Of a DNA stretch of 64,000 nt, positions 53,399 through 63,396 are shown one piece after another. The notes beneath the pieces were generated by a model. The model was not told the DNA's origin. It saw nothing but the letters and a program-made list of their open reading frames with translations, and ran no database searches. The stretch covers positions 27,611-91,610 of the forward strand of contig JAFRRN010000077.1 in assembly GCA_017428055.1 (NCBI GenBank). Reading direction: 5' to 3'. Every line of letters begins with the position of its first letter. Position 1 is the stretch's first letter. The translations under genes and the position numbers were made by a program. The DNA is from Prevotella sp. (GTDB lineage Bacteria; Bacteroidota; Bacteroidia; Bacteroidales; Bacteroidaceae).

Positions 53399-56300
53399 TT
53401 ATTGTTTTATGATTTTTCTTGTTGTTCCGTTGGGATATACAATGATGTTCATTCCCTTTTGTAAAGAAGGCAGCGCTACACCCGATGCATTGAAAATCTT
53501 GGCATGTGATATATCCTCGCCATCTCCATTCGTGGCAAAGAAAACCCCGTCAGGCACAACGGTGTTGACACGACATTCCAAGAGCAAGAACTCGCTGAAC
53601 CCCGTTCCATTGTTGGCGAAGCTAATCACGTAGTTGCCCTTTTGCGTGATGTCAAAAGCCAACTCATATTCCTTGGCAGATTGAAGATTGGCCGACGTGT
53701 TGCCATTGGCATTGGGCGTCGCCGTGTAAAGGGGTGACTCTGCCACGACACCGTTCTTGGAATCGAGGATGCGAACCCTGTATCGAGGAGTTTCCTTCCA
53801 TGCCGCCATCGCAAAGGTAAGCTTATATGACCCCGGTTGGAGCGTCAATGGATAAGCATTCTGCCTGCCGTATTCCGCTTGGTTGACACGCCAGTAGAGT
53901 GCCTTGCCCTGATAACCCGTGAATCCCGCGAAAGAGCGTGACCCTGAACCGTATGAGTTGGGGTACTCGTGAACGGCGTTATCCTCTTGGACGACACGCC
54001 ACCCCTCAGGGATGTTCCCTCCTAAGACATTGGTGAAATCAAGGGTGTAGATGGCGGACATGTCGGCGAAGATGGGTTGCAGCGTCACATTGTCGTCGGG
54101 CATGGTGAAAGTGTTGCCGTCGCCCAAGGCGATGTTTCCGTGGATCACATTCCAGCCTACCAAGGCATAACCCTCATCGGGGATGGCGGTTAATGCCACT
54201 TGTTCTCCCTCGGCAGCATCTTCCATGCTACTCGTAGCAGTTCCGTGCTCGGCTTCGCGGATGGTGACAAGGAATCGTTCTTCGGGAACGTCAATAGGTA
54301 TATAAGTCACGTTGTCTATATACATGTTAAGCCCGGAGGTGTTCGTGATGACAAGGTTATTCTTCCCCTCATTGAGGGTAGTGGTGAAGAAGGCTTTTCG
54401 CCATTCGTTAGTAGCTGTCTTATCACATGAAACCGTGGCTCTCGTGCCATTCACCGTGGCAGTGAGGTTGCCTGTGCGCTGGGGAGAGGTGTATCGGATG
54501 GAAATCTTGTATTCTCCCCCTTCCCTCAAGTTGAGCTCGTGGCGCAAAGCGCCGGCGGTGTTCGTCCCCATATCCATGAAGCCGTTGCCGGCATGGCCGC
54601 GCACAGAGGGATACCATCCGTAGGGGTCGGTCACGCAACTCTTGATGTTCTTAAAGTCCATGTCTTCAGCCTCGATAACGACCTCGCCATGGTAAGCCGC
54701 AGGTTGCTTGGGTAAGTCAGACGAAAGGGCGGTGTCATCCAGGAGGTCGGTGTCACGCTCCGTGGTAGCCCCCTGACAATATGCCATGATGTCTATCGAC
54801 CCATTATGTCGCACCAGAAGGGTAAACGTTCCGCTGCCTTCATCCCAGTCGGCTGTCACGCTCCCCGTTGCCAACAGTCCTTTTTTCATGGTATAGGAGG
54901 GTTGGCCTGTCACTCCCTTGATGACTATCTTGTCGAGTACCAAGGTGGTGGAGTCGCTGCGATAGTTGTTGAGGTAGAAATGGATGTGGTCGTTGTATTC
55001 GCGAATGATGCCAGTACCCAACTTCCCATACGTCAGTTCCAACTCGTCGCAAGTGTTATACTTCAAGGGTACGGTGGCAGTGGCTGTCGTCTTGGAATTG
55101 AGATATGTATATGGCGTATATGTTACGAGTTGGTTCTTGTAGCGCGATACATAGAGGTCGCCCGTACTGACCTCTGGATATTGGGCATTGAACTCGTTGA
55201 CTTTCTTGGTCTGCGTAGACCAACGGGAATTGGCGACAGACTTCTTTACCTGGACAGGGATGGCTTTCGCCACATCATCATAAAGGCCAATGGCGACAGG
55301 GATGGCGGCATAACGTCCCGTCTTCTTGAAATAGCAGAAGTTGTCCATCCATTGTCCGTTCCCCCGGTTGAAGGGGTCGTCTTGCTTGTATAATCCATCG
55401 TATAGGTTGCCCCAGGCGGCATATTGCTGTTCGTCGGACCCGCTGTTCAGGTCGTTGATGACAATCACCTTCGTTTTTCCTACCACCTCTTCCCGCGAAG
55501 GGATATACATGGTTCCATCGATCATCTTGCGGAACAGGTCTATCCATCCGCCACGGAAACTGGGGAAGGTACCCCAATTGCGGCGCGTATAGCCCTCCAC
55601 GCTACTATTGCTGAGGTTTTGGAAGTCTTCCGTCCAGATCAGTTCGGGGCCATCCCAAACGGCACCCCCGTTCACGCATGTCTGCTCCATTACCGTCCCT
55701 ATACCCGCTGCCGTGGGATATTTCTTCCCGTGGTTCTCACCCAATAAGGCATCGAGCGCTCCATTCCAACCGCAGTTGTCGTAACGCACACCGTAATTCT
55801 TGGCAAGTCCCGACACGAAAGGTGAGAAGGTAACGCTCTCGTTGTTGTAGAAACAGGATGAGGTGGTGTATTTATAAAGCCAGAGAATCGCCTCGGGATA
55901 GTTCTTGCACGCCGCCAACAGGTCTTTGTTGCGCTTCATCATCCCAATGGGGTTGAGTGGGTGCGACCAGATGTTGCCACAAAAGGAGACGGTGAGAAAA
56001 CCGCCGTATTGGTGTGCCATCGGGACCAACTTGGCAAAGAGGGCGATGCGCGATGCCTGCGTGCTCGAGCTCTTGTCATTGGCCTCGTCGAAACCCCAGA
56101 ATTGCTCGGCATAGTTCCAGCCAAGGAAATTGGGGAACCGCTTGTAGAAATACTCAAATGTCTCCAAGTCGTCATCCTGGATGTGGGTATGGCCGCCGCT
56201 GGCGGGCTGGCAAGTAAACCACATCCCGTTGGCTTGGCAGACGGTAGCCCATGACTTGTAAGTGCGGATGGCATTCTGCGGCATCTTGTACACGTCTTTC

Positions 56301-56527
56301 TCAGTGTCGTATTGGCAGGAGAGCGACAAATTCATGCAGACAAAGGGCTTGATGTCGTCGGGAATGAGGTTAATAATTTTCTGAGGGTCGGCCTTATTCC
56401 ACACATCCACATGTATCAACCATAAGGGATGGCGAGCATCGATGGGACGACGCTCCTGCGCCCACAGACTCTGCCCGTTAAGCCACAGGCAGAAGGCAAA
56501 AAGAATGTAAACAAATTTCCTGGTCAT
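53399..56527 (-). CDS. GH98-family glycoside hydrolase with carbohydrate-binding module and T9SS-like tail
   Basis: The start at 56527 (MTRKFVYILFAFCLWLNGQS) is chosen because the promoter lies just upstream; the ATG at 56539 is possible. The catalytic domain (about 25-470) is GH98: RRPIDARHPLWLIHVDVWNK, WFTCQPASGGHTHIQDDDLE, FLGWNYAEQFWGFDE with a candidate acid Glu, and DGPELIWTEDFQN. Known GH98 enzymes are endo-acting on blood-group glycans or on xylan. A CBM6/35-like module (about 615-740: EVVIEAEDMDFKNIKS), an InlB-type beta repeat (IPDEGYALVGWNV), another beta module and a T9SS-like tail (IFNASGVALPSLQKGMNI) follow. The enzyme is therefore likely surface-attached. Length is 1042 residues. 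Confidence 0.85.
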   Translation of the reverse strand: MTRKFVYILFAFCLWLNGQSLWAQERRPIDARHPLWLIHVDVWNKADPQKIINLIPDDIKPFVCMNLSLSCQYDTEKDVYKMPQNAIRTYKSWATVCQANGMWFTCQPASGGHTHIQDDDLETFEYFYKRFPNFLGWNYAEQFWGFDEANDKSSSTQASRIALFAKLVPMAHQYGGFLTVSFCGNIWSHPLNPIGMMKRNKDLLAACKNYPEAILWLYKYTTSSCFYNNESVTFSPFVSGLAKNYGVRYDNCGWNGALDALLGENHGKKYPTAAGIGTVMEQTCVNGGAVWDGPELIWTEDFQNLSNSSVEGYTRRNWGTFPSFRGGWIDLFRKMIDGTMYIPSREEVVGKTKVIVINDLNSGSDEQQYAAWGNLYDGLYKQDDPFNRGNGQWMDNFCYFKKTGRYAAIPVAIGLYDDVAKAIPVQVKKSVANSRWSTQTKKVNEFNAQYPEVSTGDLYVSRYKNQLVTYTPYTYLNSKTTATATVPLKYNTCDELELTYGKLGTGIIREYNDHIHFYLNNYRSDSTTLVLDKIVIKGVTGQPSYTMKKGLLATGSVTADWDEGSGTFTLLVRHNGSIDIMAYCQGATTERDTDLLDDTALSSDLPKQPAAYHGEVVIEAEDMDFKNIKSCVTDPYGWYPSVRGHAGNGFMDMGTNTAGALRHELNLREGGEYKISIRYTSPQRTGNLTATVNGTRATVSCDKTATNEWRKAFFTTTLNEGKNNLVITNTSGLNMYIDNVTYIPIDVPEERFLVTIREAEHGTATSSMEDAAEGEQVALTAIPDEGYALVGWNVIHGNIALGDGNTFTMPDDNVTLQPIFADMSAIYTLDFTNVLGGNIPEGWRVVQEDNAVHEYPNSYGSGSRSFAGFTGYQGKALYWRVNQAEYGRQNAYPLTLQPGSYKLTFAMAAWKETPRYRVRILDSKNGVVAESPLYTATPNANGNTSANLQSAKEYELAFDITQKGNYVISFANNGTGFSEFLLLECRVNTVVPDGVFFATNGDGEDISHAKIFNASGVALPSLQKGMNIIVYPNGTTRKIIKQ

Positions 56528-56549
56528 GGTAGTATTCATAAAAACAGCG

Positions 56550-56582
56550 CAAAGATAAACATTTCTGCACCACTTCAGCCAA
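56550..56582 (-). promoter_or_regulatory. Promoter of the GH98-FAS1-SusCD operon
   Basis: On the minus strand TTGG (56582-56579), 21 bp, then TATCTTTG (56557-56550). Transcription should start near 56543, 15-20 bases before the preferred GH98 ATG. It probably drives the whole downstream PUL, possibly under the SusR-like regulator. Confidence 0.75.
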
Positions 56583-56679
56583 CGAGGTGTAACCCGCTTT
56601 TTTGATAATGTAACATGGTGCATGAAATGATACACCAAAAAAGGGAATCCCTAAATGAGACTCCCTCTAAGACTTTGTA

Positions 56680-56697
56680 GTTTTGCAGTTGCAAAAC
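56680..56697. repeat. 18-bp perfect palindrome between the lyase and GH98 genes
   Basis: GTTTTGCA-GT-TGCAAAAC lies about 100 bp upstream of the GH98 promoter boxes and 58 bp after the lyase stop. It may be an operator for the PUL regulator or a termination hairpin. The sequence after it is not U-rich. Confidence 0.45.
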
Positions 56698-56754
56698 TCA
56701 AAAACTCAAATCTTTGGACTTTACACAAGTATTAGCACCATACATTAAGCATTT

Positions 56755-59700
56755 TCATCTGACCATATATTTCTTGCCATTCTTGATATATACTCCCTTG
56801 GGAAGCACTGAGGAATCAGAAATCTTACGACCTAATACGTCATATATGGCTTCAGAAGAACTCTCAACGCCTTTATGATATTCTACTTCCTCAATTCCTG
56901 TCGGGTCAGCCACTACGCGGATAATACCATCAGTCACGAGTGCGCTGTAGTCCCACAGATAGCCTTCGAGAGGTATAGCTGGCTCAAAGGTCGGAGTGCC
57001 TGTAAGCGTAATAGTGCCTGTGCCTGTGAAGATGCGGTAGTCAGTATCGGGCTGCCACTCATTATTGAGTCGTTCCATGTTGAAGATGGGATCATTAAGC
57101 ACGACACGGCCATTCACCTTCAAGGCATCAATTGTCTTGTTGCGTCCACGTATACGGATGGTAGCTCCACTCTGCACGGTGAGGTTGCCCGTTAGCGTGA
57201 GTGTTCCGAGAATGGCACCTAAGGCTTTGCCTGCACCCACCGTACCTCCTTTGTTCACCGTGACACTGGCAGATGTGCCTGTTCCTATGACCATCGCACC
57301 ATCTGCTACCGTTACCGTAGCCGTAGTGGTGGCAGTGGAGTTTTCCAGGCTGACGATTCCCTCATAGACATTCACCTTGCCTGTACTTGCCCCTGTGAGC
57401 GTAAGCGCGCCCTCTCCGTATTTATTCAGTGTGGCATTAGAACCGATGATACCTGCAAAGGTGGTGTTCGTTCCGAGATAGCCCACGTTCCACGTACCGG
57501 TACCCAACTGTGCATCCGAGGCGGTACTTGACAGTGCTCCTATCTTATTTATCAAATTGGTTTCCGTGCCGCTTTGGCTCTGTACACCCGCAGCATAGAC
57601 TCCAGCTCCTGGCGTGAAAGTACCTTTTTGCAGGTTCATGCCCGTGGTAATCCTGAACTGCCCACTGGTGGGATTGAGTATTCCCTCGAAATTGGCGAGA
57701 TTGGTAGAGAAGTCGCCACGCACGTATGGGAAATTGATCTTCACCGTTCCTTCACCCGACAGCGATCCTTGTACCTTACATCTCTGGCCACCGTTGATGG
57801 TGAGGGTCTTTCCTGCCTGCACCGTGATGGCGTTGCCAAGAGTAGGAACCGCACTGGTGCTATTATTATTAAATATGGTGATAGTAGCATTGCCCGTTAC
57901 GTCAATGGGCGATCCCGATTTACCGAAAGTAGTGTTCCACACACCCATAGCCAATGTACCGGCATTGAGTTCTGTAGAACTCCAAGTATTGTTGCCAGCA
58001 TAGGTGATATTAAGTTGACCGCCACCTTTCTTGACCAGACGTCCATTTCCTTGGATGACACCCTTGAGGGAGGTGACACCACTGGTGATTTGTATGGTGG
58101 CAGTGTCGGTGAGCATAAGACCACGATTGGTGGCAGTATTTGAGTTGCTGACGATAAGCGTTGCCTTGCCTATCTGCCAGTTGCTTGCAGCGGTATTGGC
58201 AGCACCGATACTACTGGGCAATCCACCGTCTGCCAATTCGGCGACAGTGACCGTTCCGCTATTGATAATGGTCTTTCCCTTATAGTTGCTATTGGTGGCA
58301 TTGAGTACTACGCGACCCTTGCCATTCATCACCAAATCACCATTACCCGTGAAACCACCTGTACCATTTACGGTAATGGTCTTGGTATCATTCTCGAAGT
58401 TGACACTGCTCACTGGCATCAACTCGTCGATTTGCAGGGTGGTTTTCTCTGCATCGTCGCCAATGATAATGCCATCGCCAGCCACAAACTCGGTGTTCTC
58501 GCCATCCAACGTGAAGTTGGCGGTTTGGTAGTCCCACTGACCACTCTCAGCTCCTGTCCAACGTACCCCTTGGGCTGCGTCGCGCTGTGCATTAATGACA
58601 ATCCAGAGAGACTGCTCCTCGTTGACAATATTGTAAGAGATTCCCTGTAAGCCACGGACTGCAATTTGTGCAAGGTCTCCCGTGAACAGCCCTGTGTATT
58701 CTATCAGTTTAAAACGAGCAGGACTCGGTTTGTCTGTATCTGATACGATGGTAAAGACAAGCTGCCCGTTTTCGGCGATGGTGAGGTCGCCCTCCACCTT
58801 GACCAAGTCTGCAGTGGTATCTGCATCGCGGATGTCTGCCTCCACAAATAGGCGTTTGTCTATGGTGAGTCCCTGCTTCAAAGTGATGGTGCCAAGCTTG
58901 CTCTCCTCGGAGCCGGGCATCAGTCGGCAACCCTCATAGTTCAACGCGCCTTCGATATTCAACTTACCATTAACCACAGCATTGCCTGCCAACGTGCCGC
59001 GAGCGCGCAGATCTACATCACCCATAATCGTATTGTTCACTTCGAGAGTGCCTTCCGTAATGAAAGTGCCGCCCGTATGGTTCAACGGCGTATGAATCAC
59101 GAAACGTCCCTGCTGTCCCTTCCAAAGCTGCATGCTGCCCTCCAAGCTACCCGTTCCGCCAAGGGTGATATGCTGATTGCGCACGGGCATGGCATAGATT
59201 ACCGACGGGGCAAAGGCATTGTTGATGTTAAAGGTGTTACCCTGGTAGGTAAGGTCGAAGAGTACGCTCTTGCCATCGGCGAAAGAAGCGGATGAGGTGC
59301 GGTCATACGTCACGAAATTATAATCAGACTGTGCCACAAGGTCTGTCACCATACAAGGTGGCAACTGTGGGCGAGGCATGTCGTAACCTAAATAGAAACC
59401 AGGGTTCGGACTCTGATAGTAACCCTTCGTGGAACAGTCGCCACGGTAGTGTGGATCTTGCTGCAGACAATAGATGAAGTCGGTGTCCGAGGCATAGTCG
59501 GTCGTCACACCCGTGAAGCCCACGGTGACACCATTCTCCTTGTGCAACAGGATCAACTCCTCGCGCCAGTCGCCGATGATGTCGCCCCAGAAGGCAGCAC
59601 GTTTGGCATAGACGGTTACGTATCGGTAGTTGCTAATCTTGGCAAACTCCACCTCACGTCCTTTGAAGAAGTCTTGCACGTACACGTTATAGTGGCTATC

Positions 59701-61218
59701 GCTCGTCTGCACCACCTCACGGTCCAGTTCATTGTCCCACCAGATACCCTCGCAGGGGAATTGGTTTCCGTATTCGGTGATCAGGTTGCCTTGTGCGTCA
59801 TACACTTTACCGTCCATCGTTGACCACATTTCCCATCCTAAGTGATTCTTGTCAATGTCCATACACTCACCGCGACCGATGTCGCCCACCGCCGAGAGAT
59901 ACCACTTCTTGATAAATTCTCCCGTGCGGGCATCATAGAGTACCTGTCCCAACATATCGCCGGCATACTGTTGGATGGCAAAGGTCTCCAACCCCGGTCG
60001 CTCAGGGTCGATGTCGCTGGTGCGGAAGCGGTCTCCATGGGCAATGCCTGTGTTGAAGAGGGTCTTGCCCGTATGGTCCATCGTATAGCCGCCTACGATC
60101 ATCTCATCCCTGCCATCACCATCCATGTCACCCACGCGAATCTGGTGGAAGGCGGGACCGCCTGTCGGCTCGTTGAAGAGTTCTTTCAACTCACCTGCCT
60201 TGCCATTGCTGAAATCATAGGCAACGCCTAAGTTGTAGTAGTGGTGGTCACCTCCCGTGCCACGCATGTGCCATTCCATGACAACGCCCGGATGGATTCC
60301 GTCGAAATAGAACACACCCATGTGGCCTACGTGCTTGTTATACTCGTCGCCCATGATGGAGGAGCGGTTGGTGCGATTGTAGTGCTGGTTATAGCTTTGC
60401 TCTATGCTGGCCTTCTCTGCTCCCGTCATACCATCGATAATGGAAATGTATCGGGGGGCGTTGCGCGTAGACTGTTTCTCATAGTCGATAATGCCATCTC
60501 CATCGGTGTCACCCGTCGTGTTGCCCTTGACGTAAAGACCGAAAGCCTTTGCCCCTGCATTCCAAAACTGGGTGCCGTCAGATGACTGGATGATGACATC
60601 GCCCAGCCCGTCGCAGTCCATGTCAGCTACCGTGATCATATCGTCCTGACCGGCACAAGAGAGTTCGTTGGGTCCCAGCTTGACCGTCCACAGATGTTCG
60701 CCCGTGCGAAGGTAGCCTTCCACGTAGCAGTCCAGCCCATTCGTGTTGGACTTGCGATTCACCACATAGTCCATCTCACCATCGCCGTCAAGGTCGATAG
60801 GCCACACGTAGGCAGTATTGAAATCTGCCGATTTCAAGGGAGACCCACCTCTCTCGAAGTTGATATCCACGAAGATATTGCGCATGTCATAGCTCTTCAT
60901 CTTGAAAGGCACGCTCTGTGCCTGTTCCTCCCCATTGCTGTTGACCAGGCTCACCGTGACTTCCGCTCCCACGGGCACTCTGCCCGATGTGGTCTGCCAA
61001 TAGGTATGCGATGTATTCGCCACTTTCACCCCGTTCACGTATACGTTGTACGTGGCATTCTCCGGCTCTTGCGCCAGTCGCCGCCAAGTCACGGTCACGT
61101 TGCCATTGTTGTTTACTGCCACCACACCGCGTCCCAATGGTTGCAGGATGCGCTGTGCGGTCATCATCTGTGGCAGTGCCATCATGACTGCCAAAAGGAA
61201 GAATCTGGATAACTTCAT
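56755..61218 (-). CDS. PL11-like rhamnogalacturonan lyase fused to beta-strand repeats and a T9SS-like tail
   Basis: The start at 61218 gives the signal peptide MKLSRFFLLAVMMALPQMMTA. Residues about 20-640 form a beta-propeller lyase of the PL11 type: LGRGVVAVNNNGNVTVTWRR, the calcium loops DLDGDGEMDYV, DMDCDGLGDVI and DMDGDGRDEMI, FWGDIIGDWREELIL, and NPGFYLGYDMPRPQLPP. PL11 enzymes cut rhamnogalacturonan I by beta-elimination. The C-terminal ~800 residues are unlike other PL11 proteins known to me: repeated units such as GGTFITEGTLEVNNTIMGDV and KGKTIINSGTVTVAELADGG resemble autotransporter-associated beta-strand repeats. It ends in IYDVLGRKISDSSVLPKGVY, a T9SS-like tail. The total is 1487 residues, about twice the usual size. 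The enzyme part is somewhat diverged, so the exact substrate is open. Confidence 0.85.
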   Translation of the reverse strand: MKLSRFFLLAVMMALPQMMTAQRILQPLGRGVVAVNNNGNVTVTWRRLAQEPENATYNVYVNGVKVANTSHTYWQTTSGRVPVGAEVTVSLVNSNGEEQAQSVPFKMKSYDMRNIFVDINFERGGSPLKSADFNTAYVWPIDLDGDGEMDYVVNRKSNTNGLDCYVEGYLRTGEHLWTVKLGPNELSCAGQDDMITVADMDCDGLGDVIIQSSDGTQFWNAGAKAFGLYVKGNTTGDTDGDGIIDYEKQSTRNAPRYISIIDGMTGAEKASIEQSYNQHYNRTNRSSIMGDEYNKHVGHMGVFYFDGIHPGVVMEWHMRGTGGDHHYYNLGVAYDFSNGKAGELKELFNEPTGGPAFHQIRVGDMDGDGRDEMIVGGYTMDHTGKTLFNTGIAHGDRFRTSDIDPERPGLETFAIQQYAGDMLGQVLYDARTGEFIKKWYLSAVGDIGRGECMDIDKNHLGWEMWSTMDGKVYDAQGNLITEYGNQFPCEGIWWDNELDREVVQTSDSHYNVYVQDFFKGREVEFAKISNYRYVTVYAKRAAFWGDIIGDWREELILLHKENGVTVGFTGVTTDYASDTDFIYCLQQDPHYRGDCSTKGYYQSPNPGFYLGYDMPRPQLPPCMVTDLVAQSDYNFVTYDRTSSASFADGKSVLFDLTYQGNTFNINNAFAPSVIYAMPVRNQHITLGGTGSLEGSMQLWKGQQGRFVIHTPLNHTGGTFITEGTLEVNNTIMGDVDLRARGTLAGNAVVNGKLNIEGALNYEGCRLMPGSEESKLGTITLKQGLTIDKRLFVEADIRDADTTADLVKVEGDLTIAENGQLVFTIVSDTDKPSPARFKLIEYTGLFTGDLAQIAVRGLQGISYNIVNEEQSLWIVINAQRDAAQGVRWTGAESGQWDYQTANFTLDGENTEFVAGDGIIIGDDAEKTTLQIDELMPVSSVNFENDTKTITVNGTGGFTGNGDLVMNGKGRVVLNATNSNYKGKTIINSGTVTVAELADGGLPSSIGAANTAASNWQIGKATLIVSNSNTATNRGLMLTDTATIQITSGVTSLKGVIQGNGRLVKKGGGQLNITYAGNNTWSSTELNAGTLAMGVWNTTFGKSGSPIDVTGNATITIFNNNSTSAVPTLGNAITVQAGKTLTINGGQRCKVQGSLSGEGTVKINFPYVRGDFSTNLANFEGILNPTSGQFRITTGMNLQKGTFTPGAGVYAAGVQSQSGTETNLINKIGALSSTASDAQLGTGTWNVGYLGTNTTFAGIIGSNATLNKYGEGALTLTGASTGKVNVYEGIVSLENSTATTTATVTVADGAMVIGTGTSASVTVNKGGTVGAGKALGAILGTLTLTGNLTVQSGATIRIRGRNKTIDALKVNGRVVLNDPIFNMERLNNEWQPDTDYRIFTGTGTITLTGTPTFEPAIPLEGYLWDYSALVTDGIIRVVADPTGIEEVEYHKGVESSSEAIYDVLGRKISDSSVLPKGVYIKNGKKYMVR

Positions 61219-61325
61219 TTGATTTGTTTGCGTTAAATATTTCGACTGCAAAGGTCGCAAATAAAAAGGAATCTACCTTAAAAAATCGTCGCAGATATTA
61301 ATAGTATCGTTGCAAAATGCCTGTT

Positions 61326-63218
61326 TTAGTAATCTTTGGGCAGTACGCCGTACTTGTCTTTGAAGCACTTGGTGAAATAGCTGGCATACGAGAAACCGAC
61401 GAGGTCGGCGATCTCGTTCACGGTGTGCGACGTGGTGCGAAGCAACTGTGCGGCACGTTCCAGTCGCTGGTTACGGATAAAGTCGGTGGGTGTTTGCCCC
61501 GTAATGCTGCGCATCTTACGGTACAGGTTGGCACGGCTCATGCAGAGGTCGCTGGCAAGCGCATCGACAGAATAGTCAGAGTTGACCATGTTTGCCGAGA
61601 CGGCAGCGGCCGCCTTGTCGATGAAATCCTGGTCGGCAACAGACAGAGCCGTCGCCTCCTCAGCGGTCGTACCATCCACGGGGTCCTCCTGAAGGACGGC
61701 TGATGATTGTTCCTGACGCTCGCCATTCCTCCTCTTATAATAGAAATAGCCCGCACCGCCAGCCATCACTAACAAGGCCGCCCACAACCATATATGGCCA
61801 TACCAGGGCAGGGGACACTCAATGGCCAGCACCGTAGTGGGAGCGCTCCAACGCCCATAGGCATCAGTGGCACGTACTTGGAGCTGGTGGGTACCCCCTG
61901 ACAGATGGGCGAATTTTGCCATATTCTCTCCCTCGGGCAACATGATCCACACCCCATTGTCCATGCGATAGGCAAACTGCACCTGTGATACATGGTCATA
62001 GTCGAGGGTGGAGAGAAGGATTTCCACGATGTCAACACCCGAAGGCAATGAAAGCGTCCGTGTGCCGTATGCCGTAGGCTGCTTTTTACCATCCACCACG
62101 TATGCCGTGGCAATAGGCTTGACATCGGACGTGGTCGTGTCTGCCGTCAGTGTAAGTGTACGAAGACTCAACATGCTCACACCTGTCAAGCCGTCTGACA
62201 ATAGCAATGCCGTATCGCCAACCAACTGGAGGTGTCGAAATTGGGAACTGTCGCTGAGTACCGTCAGCCGCTGGTCTTTCCATTGGCAGATACCTGGAGC
62301 CTTACTCAATAGGAAAAGCGTGTTCAGGCGTTTGGAATATGCCATGCTTCGCACCTTGTCCAAACCAGTCTGCAATGGTTTGATCGTCTCGCCGTCATAG
62401 AGATAAATGGAATGGTAAGTGCCAATGAAAAACTCATTCTCACTCATCCCTCTCACCCACGAAAGCACTCTCACATCGTTCTTGGGAGCCTGTTGCGCCA
62501 TCACAGAGTCGAGCCGTTGGCTCACTTCCTCTGCCGTGGCTCGCCCATAGCCCTCTACCATCTCCAAGCTTTTCAACGGCGTATCTTCCAACGTCCATTT
62601 GCCTCCCTCCTTTTTCAGACAGACAATGCCGCCGTTCCATAGCTCCGCAAAGAGTTTTCCCTCTCTGTCAAAACAGATACGGCTAATGCTGCGGTTCTTG
62701 CCTTCCCATGTCGTCACAAAGCGTTCCAATAGCATCGCCGTTGCCGACAGATGGAGCAATTGGTTGCGAAATGACAACCATACGCTACCATCGGCGGCAG
62801 CCAACATACAGTTGATGCGCTTATCGGCAAGCTCGTTGCCCTCATTCCCCGCCTGTACCACGATGGGGCGCACCTGATAGTCGCGCTTGCTGAGGATATA
62901 TGCACCCTCTTTCGTGCCAAACCAGACCTCGGCATTGGCGCGTAGCTCTGTCATGCACAGCACGTCATTACTACGCAACAGGTCTGGATGCTGGCGGTCA
63001 CTACGAAACGCCTCCGTATCATAGCCGTCAAAACGGCACAGCCCCGTGTCCCTGCCGCCATACCACCAATACCCTTCCTCATCCTGAAGGCTACACGTCA
63101 CCTCCACTCCGACAATGTTTGGCATACGCCGCACCTCCCCATCAGCCTTCGCTGTTTCGGCGGGTGCAACCATTGCGATTGCCAAAAGGATGACTATTTT
63201 AAATAATGTATGCGGCAT
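61326..63218 (-). CDS. SusR-like membrane-spanning transcriptional regulator (propeller, Y_Y_Y, AraC-type HTH)
   Basis: The 630-residue protein has a signal peptide, a periplasmic two-component-type propeller (about 30-380: EEGYWWYGGRDTGLCRFDGY, ANAEVWFGTKEGAYILSK) and a Y_Y_Y domain (about 385-460). One membrane helix follows (about 472-494), then a cytoplasmic AraC-type double HTH (about 545-628: LASDLCMSRANLYRKMRSIT, VNEIADLVGFSYASYFTKCF). The kinase, HATPase and receiver domains of the hybrid two-component systems usual in PULs are absent. The plan is that of SusR of Bacteroides thetaiotaomicron, which binds an oligosaccharide outside and DNA inside. It heads the PUL and is transcribed in the same direction. 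Confidence 0.88.
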   Translation of the reverse strand: MPHTLFKIVILLAIAMVAPAETAKADGEVRRMPNIVGVEVTCSLQDEEGYWWYGGRDTGLCRFDGYDTEAFRSDRQHPDLLRSNDVLCMTELRANAEVWFGTKEGAYILSKRDYQVRPIVVQAGNEGNELADKRINCMLAAADGSVWLSFRNQLLHLSATAMLLERFVTTWEGKNRSISRICFDREGKLFAELWNGGIVCLKKEGGKWTLEDTPLKSLEMVEGYGRATAEEVSQRLDSVMAQQAPKNDVRVLSWVRGMSENEFFIGTYHSIYLYDGETIKPLQTGLDKVRSMAYSKRLNTLFLLSKAPGICQWKDQRLTVLSDSSQFRHLQLVGDTALLLSDGLTGVSMLSLRTLTLTADTTTSDVKPIATAYVVDGKKQPTAYGTRTLSLPSGVDIVEILLSTLDYDHVSQVQFAYRMDNGVWIMLPEGENMAKFAHLSGGTHQLQVRATDAYGRWSAPTTVLAIECPLPWYGHIWLWAALLVMAGGAGYFYYKRRNGERQEQSSAVLQEDPVDGTTAEEATALSVADQDFIDKAAAAVSANMVNSDYSVDALASDLCMSRANLYRKMRSITGQTPTDFIRNQRLERAAQLLRTTSHTVNEIADLVGFSYASYFTKCFKDKYGVLPKDY

Positions 63219-63280
63219 CGGGGTTTAAAATACAAACAAATCAACCTTGATATAATCTTACCATTTCCTCAATATGAACG

Positions 63281-63310
63281 CAAAGATACAAAAAAGGTTG
63301 TAAAGAACAA
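63281..63310 (-). promoter_or_regulatory. Promoter of the SusR-like regulator gene
   Basis: On the minus strand TTG (63310-63308), 19 bp, then TATCTTTG (63288-63281). The leader to the ATG at 63218 would be about 55 nt. The rest of the gap to the CRISPR array (63311-63396) is AT-rich and may be the array's leader or its distal end. Confidence 0.7.
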
Positions 63311-63396
63311 CGCTTTTGAGAAGATTAACGCTGAATGACTGAAAATAAAGGCTAATAAGAGTGCAATCCATTTGACAAAATGGAGCCTACGCACAT

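Noticed and set aside
61219-61325. Possible promoter of the PL11-like gene
   Set aside because: GACCTTTG lies at about the right place but lacks the TA of the -7 box, and there is no clear -33 element.
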